A stretch of DNA of 64,000 bases, taken from Paenibacillus vietnamensis. GTDB taxonomy: Bacteria; Bacillota; Bacilli; Paenibacillales; Paenibacillaceae. The notes beneath the pieces were generated by a model. It was not told the DNA's origin. It searched no databases and worked only from the letters and a program-made list of their open reading frames with translations. Every line of letters begins with the position of its first letter. The first letter of the stretch is position 1. The stretch lies in NCBI RefSeq assembly GCF_020169515.1, contig NZ_JAHMHW010000026.1:1-64000 (forward strand). Reading direction: 5' to 3'. A program made the translations under genes and the position numbers. Positions 24,846-33,193 of the stretch are shown here, in pieces.

Positions 24846-26564
24846 ATGTCCATGAAAGACAGCATATGGGCCAATATGACACTGGACTGCAAAGGGCTGG
24901 CCTGTCCGATGCCGATCATAAAGACGAAGAAGGCGGTAGAAGCGCTTCAGGCGGGACAAGTGCTAGAAATATTGGCGACGGACAAAGGTTCGCTTGCCGA
25001 TCTGCAGGCATGGTCTCAGAAAACGGGTCATCATTATTTGGGGACAAAGGCGAATGAGGGCGTGCTCAAGCATTATGTGCGTAAGGCAAATGTGTCGGAA
25101 AGAACCGGGGAAACGAAATTTGAGACAATCGCATCCGCTCAGGAGCTGAAGCTTAAGCTCGCTTCGGGGGCAGCTCTTCTGCTGCTTGATGTACGCGAGC
25201 CGGCGGAATACGCCTTCGGCCATATACCTGGAGCGGTATCCATGCCGCTCGGTCAGTTGGAGGAACGAGCGGGAGAGCTGGATAAGCAGCTTCCTGTATA
25301 CGTCATCTGCCGTTCCGGCATGCGGAGCGATATCGCTTGTCATTGGCTCGCGGAGCACGGCTTTTCGGACGTGACTAACGTCGTATCGGGCATGAACGGA
25401 TGGAGCGGACGGATAGCCGGCGCGAATGCTGTCCCCCTCCCGATGTCGGCGGCTGAAGCTGCCAGAATGGTCATTAACCGCGAGGAGCTGTTCATCCTTG
25501 ACGTACGCAACTATGAAGACTTCAATAACTGGCATATAGAAGGGCATCGCTTCGATATCGTCAACATTCCATACTTCGAGCTTCTGGACGGAGTGGAGGA
25601 CGTGCTCGAACGTATTCCGGACGGCCGCAAGGTATTGGTCGTATGCGCCAAAGAAGGCTCCTCGAAATTCGTAGCGGAGCAGCTGACGGAAGCGGGGCGC
25701 ACATCCATCTATTATTTGAGGGGAGGCATGAAGGCATGGAGTGAGCATCTTGAGCCGGTCAAAATCGCGAATTTGAAGGACGGAGGCGAGCTGTACCAGT
25801 TTGTCCGGCTAGGCAAGGGCTGCCTATCGTACATGGTTCTGTCGGGCGGCGAAGCGGCTGTCGTCGACACGCTCCGGATGACGGAAGCATTCGAGAGCTT
25901 TGCGAGGGAGCGGGGCGCCGTCATCAAGCACACGATCGATACACATCTCCATGCGGATCACATATCCGGCGGCAAGCGTCTCGCGGACCGCGAGGGTGCT
26001 CAATATTGGCTCCCGCCCAAGGATGGGCAGGAGGTCGCATTTCCGTACCGCAGGCTGGAGGAAGGCGAGATTATAACGGTCGGAACGGAAGTCATACGTA
26101 TTCAGCCGCTGTATTCGCCGGGCCACACCATCGGCAGCACGTCGTTGATCATTGACGACCGCTTTCTGCTTTCAGGGGATATTTTGTTCGTGGAATCGAT
26201 TGGCCGTCCTGATCTGGCCGGACTTGCGGAGGACTGGGTCGGCGATTTGCGGGATACTCTTTATGAACGCTATATGGAACTGGCACCGGAGCTGACTGTC
26301 CTGCCTGCGCATTTCGGCAAGCTGTCGGAGCTGGGCGAGCGCGGTGAGGTATCGGCATTACTGTCGGACCTGTATGAGCGAAATCCAGGCTTAAACGTTG
26401 AGGATGAAGCCGAATTCAGGAGATTGGTCACCTCCAATCTGCCGCCGCAGCCGAATGCTTATCAGGAAATACGGCAAATCAACATGGGCAAATTCATACC
26501 GACGGAAGAGGAGCAGCGGGACATGGAATCCGGTCCGAACCGCTGCGCTATTCACGATCACTGA
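24846..26564 (+). CDS. TusA-rhodanese-rhodanese-persulfide dioxygenase fusion
   Basis: 572 residues with four sulfur domains in a row. TusA covers about 10-80, with the sulfur-carrying C20-P21 in LACPMPIIK. A rhodanese covers about 95-190 (active loop CRSGMRS, C155). A second rhodanese covers about 200-300 (CAKEGSS). A metallo-beta-lactamase domain of the ETHE1/persulfide dioxygenase type covers about 310-560 (THLHADH, SPGHTIGSTS, LSGDILF, GRPD). The chain can be read as a relay from persulfide capture through transfer to oxidation to sulfite. Staphylococcus aureus spreads these domains over CstA and CstB in a different order. First gene of the sulfide module; a CstR-type operator covers its promoter. 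Confidence 0.88.
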   Translation: MSMKDSIWANMTLDCKGLACPMPIIKTKKAVEALQAGQVLEILATDKGSLADLQAWSQKTGHHYLGTKANEGVLKHYVRKANVSERTGETKFETIASAQELKLKLASGAALLLLDVREPAEYAFGHIPGAVSMPLGQLEERAGELDKQLPVYVICRSGMRSDIACHWLAEHGFSDVTNVVSGMNGWSGRIAGANAVPLPMSAAEAARMVINREELFILDVRNYEDFNNWHIEGHRFDIVNIPYFELLDGVEDVLERIPDGRKVLVVCAKEGSSKFVAEQLTEAGRTSIYYLRGGMKAWSEHLEPVKIANLKDGGELYQFVRLGKGCLSYMVLSGGEAAVVDTLRMTEAFESFARERGAVIKHTIDTHLHADHISGGKRLADREGAQYWLPPKDGQEVAFPYRRLEEGEIITVGTEVIRIQPLYSPGHTIGSTSLIIDDRFLLSGDILFVESIGRPDLAGLAEDWVGDLRDTLYERYMELAPELTVLPAHFGKLSELGERGEVSALLSDLYERNPGLNVEDEAEFRRLVTSNLPPQPNAYQEIRQINMGKFIPTEEEQRDMESGPNRCAIHDH

Positions 26565-26577
26565 GGGGGAACAGAAA

Positions 26578-26805
26578 ATGAAAGCAGATATTATCGTAGA
26601 TACGAAAGGGCTTGCGTGCCCGATGCCGATCGTCAAAGCGAGAAAAGCGATAACCGCGATGAAAACTGGTCAAGTGATGGAGGTGCTGTCCACCGACAAG
26701 GGCTCTCTAAACGATTTTCGGGCATGGGTATCCCAGACGAAAAACGAGCTGATCGCGCATGAGGAGCAAAACGGCGAATACCGCTTTTGGGTCAGAAAGC
26801 TTTGA
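26578..26805 (+). CDS. TusA-family sulfur carrier protein
   Basis: A 75-residue free-standing TusA from ATG 26578, behind GAGGGGGA. The sulfur-accepting motif GLACPMPIVKARKAI is intact, and VLSTDKGSLNDFRAW matches the TusA domain of the upstream fusion (ILATDKGSLADLQAW), so the two probably arose by duplication. It starts 13 bases after the fusion gene and is co-transcribed. Likely role: persulfide shuttle between the fusion enzyme and the DsrE-like protein. Confidence 0.9.
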   Translation: MKADIIVDTKGLACPMPIVKARKAITAMKTGQVMEVLSTDKGSLNDFRAWVSQTKNELIAHEEQNGEYRFWVRKL

Positions 26806-26822
26806 AAGGGGGAATATATAAA

Positions 26823-27305
26823 ATGGATGAGAAATCGCAAAAAACGACGATCGTTCTATTCAGCGGGGATTACGATAAAGCGATGGCCGCTTTCATCATC
26901 GCAAACGGGGCGGCGGCTTACGAGCATGAAGTAACGATGTTTTTCACGTTCTGGGGACTGAACACCCTTCGGAAAGAGGCGGCTGTCCGGACGAAAAAAG
27001 GCTTCCTGGAGAGGATTTTCGGCGCTATGATGCCGCGTGGAGCGGAGAAGCTGGGCTTGTCGAAGTTAAATATGGCCGGCATGGGGCCCCAAATGATCAA
27101 GCATGTTATCCGCAAGCACAAAGCTCTGCCGCTCCCGCAGCTGATCGAGCTGGCGCGTGAGCAGGGCGTCAAGCTGGTCGCCTGCACGATGACGATGGAT
27201 CTGCTCGGCCTGCAGCAAGAGGAGCTGCTGGACGGACTCGAGTATGGCGGGGTTGCGGCTTATTTGGGAGATGCGTCGGACGGCAAAGTGAATTTGTTTA
27301 TTTAA
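26823..27305 (+). CDS. DsrE/DsrF-like sulfur-transfer protein
   Basis: 160 residues from ATG 26823 behind AAAGGGGGAA. The fold signature is TTIVLFSGDYDKAMAAFIIA and the late segment GVKLVACTMTMDLLGL, whose cysteine matches the conserved position of DsrE2-type proteins; EVTMFFTFWGLNTLR is also typical. Such proteins bind and pass persulfide with TusA. Third gene of the sulfide operon, 17 bases after tusA. Confidence 0.85.
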   Translation: MDEKSQKTTIVLFSGDYDKAMAAFIIANGAAAYEHEVTMFFTFWGLNTLRKEAAVRTKKGFLERIFGAMMPRGAEKLGLSKLNMAGMGPQMIKHVIRKHKALPLPQLIELAREQGVKLVACTMTMDLLGLQQEELLDGLEYGGVAAYLGDASDGKVNLFI

Positions 27306-27346
27306 AGAAGGGGAAGGCACATTGGTTTCATCTCTTTTTTTTGCGC

Positions 27347-27368
27347 TATAATATACCCATATACGTAT
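27347..27368 (+). promoter_or_regulatory. -10 element and CstR-type operator before the repressor gene
   Basis: TATAAT (27347-27352) abuts ATAC-CCATATAC-GTAT (27353-27368), an inverted repeat related to the operator at 24791. The placement implies autoregulation of the CstR-like gene. No ideal -35 is seen; TTGGTT at 27322 is spaced 19 bases. Confidence 0.55.
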
Positions 27369-27400
27369 GTGCCGTACGAAAGGAAAGGAAGGGAAGGATC

Positions 27401-27667
27401 ATGGATTACCAGTATACGAATGAAACGAAAACGCGGCTGAGGCGGATCGAAGGGCAGATTCGCGGCGTGCTGCGGCTTATGGAAGAGGGAAAGTCCTGCA
27501 AGGACGTTGTCAGCCAGCTTTCCGCCGTCCGCAACGCTGCGGATAGGGCGATGGCGCAAATTGTTGCCGAGAATTTGCAGCAATGCATTCTGGAGGAGCA
27601 GGCGGCCGGACGCGACGGCAGCAAGCTGGTGAAGGAAGCCGTCGAGCTGCTGGTCAAAAGCCGCTAA
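27401..27667 (+). CDS. cstR: CstR-like persulfide-sensing repressor (CsoR family)
   Basis: An 88-residue DUF156/CsoR-family repressor from ATG 27401 behind GGGAAGG. It keeps LRRIEGQIRGV and both sensor cysteines (SCKDVVSQLSA and NLQQCILEE). In copper-sensing CsoR a histidine sits three residues before the second cysteine; here that position is asparagine. Loss of the copper ligand with both cysteines kept is the fingerprint of CstR, which forms di- to tetrasulfide bridges. The neighbouring TusA, rhodanese, dioxygenase and DsrE genes agree. It has its own promoter and operator. Confidence 0.88.
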   Translation: MDYQYTNETKTRLRRIEGQIRGVLRLMEEGKSCKDVVSQLSAVRNAADRAMAQIVAENLQQCILEEQAAGRDGSKLVKEAVELLVKSR

Positions 27668-27737
27668 AGCCGTATGCCGCCCCTCGTTCCGTCAGTGCTC
27701 GGAAAGGCGGCGGGTGACGTGATGGGAGGTCGAGTGC

Positions 27738-28109
27738 ATGAAAGAGCAGGCGGATCATGAAAGCAAATATATCCAACAGCATTTGGCTAACGAACGCACG
27801 TATTTGGCTTGGGTCCGTACAAGCATTACGATTATGGGTCTGGGCTTTCTAGCCGCCGGCATCGTATTCCAGTTCTCCGCGAACGGCGCAGTGGGGCATA
27901 TGTTGGCTGTTATCGCGGGTATTGGCTCCGCTGTGCTCGGATTTATCATTATGGGACTGGCGACCAGGGAGTATATGATCAAGCGCCGCGGCATCAATAC
28001 GGAAACGTTTCGTTCGACAGGCATGCTGGTCAAGATGCTGTTCGTTGCGCTGGCGCTTATCGAGGTACTGCTGATTGCGTTGGTTGTGTACATGTTCTTT
28101 TGGCTATAA
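27738..28109 (+). CDS. DUF202 (YidH-type) membrane protein
   Basis: 123 residues with the DUF202 N-terminal pattern YIQQHLANERTYLAWVRTSI and three membrane spans (about 32-52, 58-78, 99-121). Ribosome site GGGAGG precedes the ATG. It follows the CstR-like gene by 70 bases and may share its transcript. Family function is unknown; a link to sulfide export or redox is only suggested by position. Confidence 0.8.
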   Translation: MKEQADHESKYIQQHLANERTYLAWVRTSITIMGLGFLAAGIVFQFSANGAVGHMLAVIAGIGSAVLGFIIMGLATREYMIKRRGINTETFRSTGMLVKMLFVALALIEVLLIALVVYMFFWL

Positions 28110-28313
28110 AGCAGTGGATGCCAGGCGGTTTCAGCCGTTTTGGCATGTCCGGCGGCCAGCCATTCGGCGAACTGCAAAGACGGCTAAAGCCCAACGACGG
28201 TCAAATGAGCCCCAATGTTCGCTAATCTCGGTAAAGTAGCGCTTTCATGAATGGTGCTACAATGGGAGCATGATTCTTTTACACTATTCGAACAGGAAGA
28301 AGGCGTCGATTAC

Positions 28314-29078
28314 ATGAAACTGGCCAACATTGCGGCACAGCTGTACACCCTGCGTGATTTTTGCAAAACGGAAGCGGATCTGGAGCAAACCCTTCGCAAA
28401 GTGAGGGAGATCGGCTACCAGGCGGTGCAAGTATCCGGTATCGGACCGATTGCGCCGGAAGCGGTCAAACGGATCGCGGATGAAGCGGGCCTGAACATTT
28501 GCGCGACTCACGTCAGCTACGACTCGCTCGTGAACGAATTTGAAGCGAATGTGCAAAAGCATAAGCTGTGGAACTGCGAGTATGTCGGCATTGGCGGCTT
28601 GCCGGAGCGTTACCGTACGAGCGGGGAGAGCTATGCGGCGTTCGCAAAGGAAGCGTCGGAAATCGGCAGACGCCTGAAGGAGCAGGGGCTTCAGTTTATT
28701 TATCACAATCACCAGTTCGAGTTCGAGAAGTTCGGCGGCAGAACGGGAATGGACATTTTGGCGCAGGAAAGCGATTTTGACGCATTTGGCTTTGAGCTTG
28801 ACACCTATTGGGTACATGTGGGCGGAGTCAATCCGGCTTCGATGATCCGCCGCGTGAACGGACGGATGCGCGTCGTCCATCTGAAGGATTTGGAAATCGT
28901 CGGCCATCAGCAGGTGTTCGCGGAAATCGGGGAAGGCAACCTGAATTTCGAGGAAATTATCGGGGCATGCCGCGAGACGGGCGTGGAGTGGTATGTGGTC
29001 GAGCAGGACGTATGCCGCCGCGATCCGTTCGAAAGCCTGGCGATCAGCTACAACTATTTAAGCAAGCTCGCTCTCTAA
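28314..29078 (+). CDS. Sugar phosphate isomerase/epimerase-like TIM barrel
   Basis: 254 residues from ATG 28314. An AP-endonuclease-2/IolE-type barrel: AQLYTLRDF at the start, YHNHQFEF, GFELDTYWV, VHLKD and VVEQD supply the usual Glu/Asp/His/Glu metal ligands. First of three closely spaced genes (barrel, ThuA-like, Gfo/Idh/MocA), a set seen in inositol, trehalose and 3-keto-sugar catabolism. Probable role: isomerising, or cleaving by elimination, a keto-sugar made by the dehydrogenase. Exact substrate unknown. Confidence 0.85.
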   Translation: MKLANIAAQLYTLRDFCKTEADLEQTLRKVREIGYQAVQVSGIGPIAPEAVKRIADEAGLNICATHVSYDSLVNEFEANVQKHKLWNCEYVGIGGLPERYRTSGESYAAFAKEASEIGRRLKEQGLQFIYHNHQFEFEKFGGRTGMDILAQESDFDAFGFELDTYWVHVGGVNPASMIRRVNGRMRVVHLKDLEIVGHQQVFAEIGEGNLNFEEIIGACRETGVEWYVVEQDVCRRDPFESLAISYNYLSKLAL

Positions 29079-29115
29079 ATGTGATATTTTTAAGATTGAC
29101 AGGAGGAGATGCAAG

Positions 29116-29754
29116 GTGAAAATCGGCGTAATCTGCCATGATTATTGGCATCCGGGGCAAACGATGACGCAAGGGCTGGAGCCGCTGAAGGCGGAAGGCT
29201 TCCGGCTGGATTTCATTCAGGACGGCGAGGCATGCACGAGCTCGTGGCTGGAGGACAAGGCTGCCGTGCTGATCGCCAAATCGAACGACGCTTACACGGC
29301 CGATTCGGCGCCATGGCTGACGGAAGAAAAGCAGACGCTGCTGAGGAGTTTCGTGGAAAACGGGGGAGGGCTGCTCGTCCTCCATTCCGGAACGGTCGGT
29401 TACCGCAATGAAACGGCATATTTTGAGCTGATCGGCGGCGTGTTTGTCAGCCATCCGAAGGCATGCGAGGTAACGGTTGCCTACGCCGGCGAGCCGGTGC
29501 TGCCGGTGAAGGAGCCTGGGAGCTTCACGGTGCATGACGAGCATTATTTTGTCGAGGTGTTGGACGAGCGGATCAAAGTCATCATGACGTCCGTTTCGGA
29601 GCACGGTACACAGCCCGCAGGCTGGGTCAGGGAACAGGGCAAAGGACGGGTGTGCGTGCTGACGCCGGGGCATTTTCTAGAAGCGCTGCTGCATCCCGGT
29701 TATCAGGCCGCGATCGCCGGAGGGCTGAGATGGTGCGGCGGAGGCTCTTTGTGA
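29116..29754 (+). CDS. ThuA-like protein
   Basis: 212 residues from GTG 29116 with AGGAGGAGAT 5 bases before it. A ThuA/class-I-amidotransferase-like fold (KIGVICHDYWHPGQT, FVENGGGLLVLHSGT, GRVCVLTPGHFLEA). ThuA acts with the dehydrogenase ThuB in the 3-keto pathway for trehalose and related disaccharides; its chemistry is poorly defined. It lies 37 bases after the barrel gene and 55 before the dehydrogenase gene, so the three are likely one operon. Confidence 0.85.
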   Translation: MKIGVICHDYWHPGQTMTQGLEPLKAEGFRLDFIQDGEACTSSWLEDKAAVLIAKSNDAYTADSAPWLTEEKQTLLRSFVENGGGLLVLHSGTVGYRNETAYFELIGGVFVSHPKACEVTVAYAGEPVLPVKEPGSFTVHDEHYFVEVLDERIKVIMTSVSEHGTQPAGWVREQGKGRVCVLTPGHFLEALLHPGYQAAIAGGLRWCGGGSL

Positions 29755-29809
29755 TAAAGTAGGGTAGTCTCTTACTCTATTATTTGGCAAAAAGGAGCTG
29801 GATAAAAGG

Positions 29810-30802
29810 ATGTCTTTGCGTACGATAAAATGGGGCATTTTCGGGCCGGGAGGCATTTCGTCCAAATTTGCCGGGGATTTGAAATACGCTGCCGGCGCCG
29901 AGCTGGTCGCCGTCGGCGGCAGAAGCCTGGAGAAGGCGGAGCGCTTTGCCGAGGAGCATCAGGTGCCCCGCGCATACGGAAGCCTGGAGGAGCTGGCGGC
30001 TGATCCTGACGTCGACATCGTCTACATCGGTACGCTGCACACCGTGCACAAGGAAAATGCGGCTCAGCTGCTGCGCGCCGGCAAATCGGTGCTGTGCGAG
30101 AAGCCGTTTGCGATGAATGCGGCGGAGACGGCGGATATGATCCAGGCGGCCCGGGAAAACGGAGTTTTCCTGATGGAAGCGATGTGGACGCGCTATTTGC
30201 CTCCGATCCGCAAGGTAAGGGAGTGGATCGCGGAAGGACGGATCGGCGAGGTCCGCATGCTGAAGGCCGATTTCGGCTTCGACGTCGGCTGGGCCCCGGA
30301 GAGCCGTCTGCTCGATCCGGCGCTTGGCGGCGGCGCGCTTCTGGATGCCGGCATCTATCCGGTCTCCTTCGCCTCCATGGTGTTCGGGGCGCAGCCGGAA
30401 AAAATCATGAGCAGCGCCAGAATCGGTCAAACCGGCGTGGACGAGCAGTTCTCCCTGCTGTTTGAATATGAGGGCGGACGGACCGCGGCGCTGAACGGAG
30501 CGGTTCAGCTCGGAATGGTTAGCGACGCTTATATTTATGGTACTAAAGGATATATTCATATTCCGAACTTCCTGTTCGGCAAAACGGCGTCCCTGCATGT
30601 AAGAGGCGATGAGCCGGAGCACTATGCCGACGACCGCGAGGCGAAAGGTTATGCTTTTGAGGCGGAGGAAGCGATGAGCTGTCTGCGCGAAGGCAAGCTG
30701 GAGAGCGCCGTTATGCCGGTTGAAGAGACGCTGGCCATTATGGGCACGCTTGACGCCATCCGCAAGCAGTGGGGTCTTCGTTACCCGGCGGACGAATCGT
30801 AG
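29810..30802 (+). CDS. Gfo/Idh/MocA-family oxidoreductase
   Basis: 330 residues. Rossmann motif GIFGPGGISSKFAGDL near the N-terminus, the EKP motif CEKPFAMNAAET, and the conserved GGGALLDAGIYPVSF (Gfo/Idh C-terminal domain). It uses NAD(P) to oxidise a sugar or polyol, often at C3. Third gene of the barrel-ThuA-dehydrogenase set, ended by the terminator at 30821. Substrate not determined. Confidence 0.9.
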   Translation: MSLRTIKWGIFGPGGISSKFAGDLKYAAGAELVAVGGRSLEKAERFAEEHQVPRAYGSLEELAADPDVDIVYIGTLHTVHKENAAQLLRAGKSVLCEKPFAMNAAETADMIQAARENGVFLMEAMWTRYLPPIRKVREWIAEGRIGEVRMLKADFGFDVGWAPESRLLDPALGGGALLDAGIYPVSFASMVFGAQPEKIMSSARIGQTGVDEQFSLLFEYEGGRTAALNGAVQLGMVSDAYIYGTKGYIHIPNFLFGKTASLHVRGDEPEHYADDREAKGYAFEAEEAMSCLREGKLESAVMPVEETLAIMGTLDAIRKQWGLRYPADES

Positions 30803-30820
30803 TTTTTTTGAATGAGATCA

Positions 30821-30850
30821 AGCAGGATGCATCGGTATCCTGCTTTTTTT
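30821..30850 (+). terminator. Intrinsic terminator after the Gfo/Idh gene
   Basis: AGCAGGAT/ATCCTGCT stem with an 8-base loop and a T7 tract, 19 bases after the stop codon. Confidence 0.9.
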
Positions 30851-30889
30851 CGCTGTATTCGCTTGGCCAGGGAGGGAGACGAGAGCTTG

Positions 30890-32002
30890 ATGCTTGACTT
30901 GAAAAGGAAGCTTCTTCTATTAGGGATTGCAGCACTCATGATGTTAACGGTCATTCCGACGGCGTACGGGCAGGCTTCCGCCGAATCTGCGGGTATCGAC
31001 CATCCGCTGCTGACGGTCCATTACCCGGTGAAATTTAAGACGGTGAAGCTTCGGCTTGGAATGAGCAAAAAGCAGGTCGGCATGCTGATCGGGAAAGCGA
31101 AACGGTATCAGGTGCCGAACCAGGTGTACTACAAGTATCGCGGGATGACGGTGGCTTATGAGGGAGACAGGCTGGCGATGATCGTGCCGGATGAGACCGG
31201 AAGCTTGGACGGCGGCGTCAGGCCGGGAATGGAATGGCGGGAAGCGGCGGGGCTGTTAGGCATTAAGGCGGATTCGGGGATTAGAAGCCTATGGTTCAAG
31301 GCGGACGCTTCCGGCGTAAAGCAGCTTGACGATCCGGCTGCAATCAAGGCGGCGGAGGAGGATTCGGACGTTTATGTGCTGGATGTCGGCGTGAATGCGC
31401 TTGGCGTCGTATCGGCGGTTCAGCTGTACAGCAGGGAGTACAAGAACAAGCTGATGGAAAAAACGGCAGAGATGAACCGGCTTGCGGATTTGTCTTCCGC
31501 GCTTCCTCGCCTGACGGTAGAGAATCTGTCGCTGAAGACGGGGGACGGCGTCAGAAGAGCCGCCTTGGGCATGACCAAAGAAGAGGCGGACCGGGTGCTT
31601 GGCAAATCAAGAGCGTTCCGGCATGCGTCAGGCATCGTCATGCATCAGTATGACGGCGTTCGGATCTATTACCGCAACGGGCGTGCGGCGGCGATACAGA
31701 TTGACCTGGACATGGAGTCTACCCGGATTTACCGGACGGCTGGAGGAGAGGTATCCCTGCTGACAAGCGCAGCCAAGCTGGAGCGTTTATTCGGGAAGCC
31801 GTACTATGATGACGGTCAAGTACTCGGCTACAAGTTTTACAGATCCGGCAATCGGCTGGTTAAGCTGGGCGCAGATGAGCCTCTTGAGGCGCTTAAAGAT
31901 AAAGACGTCTACGATCTTAGCCTTATCGTAACGGATGATAAGAACAGGCTGGTTACGTACATGCTGCTCTGCGACCGGCAGTTTGCTTATACGAACAGCT
32001 AG
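30890..32002 (+). CDS. Secreted protein with repeated LGM-x-VLG modules
   Basis: 370 residues from ATG 30890, behind GGGAGGGAGACGAGAG. A clear Sec signal peptide ends near TAYGQA. Two related segments, KLRLGMSKKQVGMLIGKAK and RAALGMTKEEADRVLGKSR, each followed by a YxYRGMTVAYEGDRL-like beta part, recall BamE/SmpA-type small domains; a third weaker copy is LERLFGKPYYDDGQV. I do not recognise a named family. Probably an exported or wall-associated protein of unknown role. Confidence 0.75.
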   Translation: MLDLKRKLLLLGIAALMMLTVIPTAYGQASAESAGIDHPLLTVHYPVKFKTVKLRLGMSKKQVGMLIGKAKRYQVPNQVYYKYRGMTVAYEGDRLAMIVPDETGSLDGGVRPGMEWREAAGLLGIKADSGIRSLWFKADASGVKQLDDPAAIKAAEEDSDVYVLDVGVNALGVVSAVQLYSREYKNKLMEKTAEMNRLADLSSALPRLTVENLSLKTGDGVRRAALGMTKEEADRVLGKSRAFRHASGIVMHQYDGVRIYYRNGRAAAIQIDLDMESTRIYRTAGGEVSLLTSAAKLERLFGKPYYDDGQVLGYKFYRSGNRLVKLGADEPLEALKDKDVYDLSLIVTDDKNRLVTYMLLCDRQFAYTNS

Positions 32003-32056
32003 TGAGACTGGCGAATAGAAGCCCTCTATGCAAGGCGGACCATTCTCATTACAATG

Positions 32057-32072
32057 TAGGTAGCGTTTACAT
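32057..32072 (+). promoter_or_regulatory. cre-like site before the acetyl esterase
   Basis: TAGGTAGCGTTTACAT matches the CcpA consensus WTGNNARCGNWWWCAW at 15 of 16 positions. It follows a TACAAT -10 candidate (32050-32055) and precedes the gene by 31 bases, so it lies at or just after the transcription start, where CcpA usually represses. Confidence 0.6.
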
Positions 32073-32102
32073 AACTAACGGAACCATTAGGAGGAACAAA
32101 AA

Positions 32103-33062
32103 ATGCCACAAGTAGATATGCCTTTAAGCCAGCTTGAACAATATGAGGGAAGCAGCCCTCGCCCGGCCGACTTCGACGCCTTCTGGGAGCGTGCGCTGGA
32201 GGAAATGAAGGCGGTCGATCCGAGGCTCGAGCTGGTGCCGAGCGAATTCCAGGTGCCGTTTGCGGAATGCTTCGACCTTTATTTTACGGGCGTCCGGGGA
32301 GCGCGCATCCACGCCAAATACATCCGGCCGAAGCATGCTCCGGAGCCGCATCCGGCCGTTCTGCATTTTCACGGCTACACCGGCTCCTCGGGCCATTGGC
32401 AGGACAAGCTGGCTTACGCCGCGCTGGGCTATTCGTTCTTCTCGCTCGACTGCCGCGGGCAGGGCGGACGATCGGAGGACACGGGCGGAGTCAAAGGAAA
32501 TACGCATAACGGGCATATTATCCGGGGGCTGGACGATGAGCCGGATCAGCTGCTGTTCCGCCATATTTTCCTTGATACCGCGCAGCTGGCGGGGATTGCC
32601 ATGCAAATGCCGGAAGTCGATCCGGACAAGGTGATGGCGATCGGCGGCTCGCAGGGCGGAGCGCTGACGATAGCCTGCGCGGCGCTTGAACCGAGAATTT
32701 GCAAGCTGGCGCCTGTTTTCCCGTTTTTGGCCGATTACAAGCGGGTGTGGCAGATGGATCTGGCCAAAGACGCCTATGCCGAGCTGCGCACGTTTTTCCG
32801 CCACTTCGATCCGCAGCATAAGCGGGAAGAGGAAATTTTTACGAAGCTGGGCTATATTGATATCCAGTATTTGGCTCCGCGCATCCGGGGAGAGGTGCTG
32901 TTCGGCATCGGCTTGATGGATACGATTTGCCCGCCGTCGACGCAGTTCGCGGTTTATAATAAAATCACGGCAGCCAAGCGTATGGAAATCTACCCGGATT
33001 TCGGGCACGAGGATTTGCCGGGCTTCTCCGATAAGACGATGCAGTTTCTATTGCAGTCTTAA
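32103..33062 (+). CDS. Acetyl xylan esterase / cephalosporin-C deacetylase family
   Basis: 319 residues, the usual length of the AXE1 (CE7) family. The conserved elements are present: the RGQGG-type motif (CRGQGGRSED), the nucleophile in AIGGSQGGALT, the catalytic Asp in GLMDTICPPST, and the His in FGHEDLPG. CE7 enzymes remove acetyl groups from xylo-oligosaccharides and other small esters, usually in the cytoplasm; no signal peptide is seen here. Monocistronic, with a cre-like site before it and a terminator after it. Confidence 0.92.
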   Translation: MPQVDMPLSQLEQYEGSSPRPADFDAFWERALEEMKAVDPRLELVPSEFQVPFAECFDLYFTGVRGARIHAKYIRPKHAPEPHPAVLHFHGYTGSSGHWQDKLAYAALGYSFFSLDCRGQGGRSEDTGGVKGNTHNGHIIRGLDDEPDQLLFRHIFLDTAQLAGIAMQMPEVDPDKVMAIGGSQGGALTIACAALEPRICKLAPVFPFLADYKRVWQMDLAKDAYAELRTFFRHFDPQHKREEEIFTKLGYIDIQYLAPRIRGEVLFGIGLMDTICPPSTQFAVYNKITAAKRMEIYPDFGHEDLPGFSDKTMQFLLQS

Positions 33063-33066
33063 TGTG

Positions 33067-33116
33067 GAGCTGTCTCAAAAGTCGTAGAACGACCGGCGAG
33101 ACAGCTCTGTTTTTTT
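33067..33116 (+). terminator. GAGCTGTCTC-type terminator (copy 1)
   Basis: GAGCTGTCTC pairs with GAGACAGCTC, with an inner stem GTCG/CGAC, followed by a TGT7 tract. The outer stem and flanking TGTGG recur in the terminator at 35105, so this is a repeated terminator type. Confidence 0.9.
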
Positions 33117-33160
33117 CAGCGCCTTTGGCACCTCTTGACATTTGGATGGAAGTGTTAAAT

Positions 33161-33184
33161 AATTTATTTATCAATCAATAAATT
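33161..33184. promoter_or_regulatory. TetR operator before the regulator gene
   Basis: AATTTATT and AATAAATT form inverted arms around TATCAATC. The inverse complement of 33163-33183 recurs with one change at 33781-33801, before the next gene. The site is 10 bases before the TetR start and so is likely the autoregulatory operator. Confidence 0.7.
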
Positions 33185-33193
33185 GAAAGGAGT

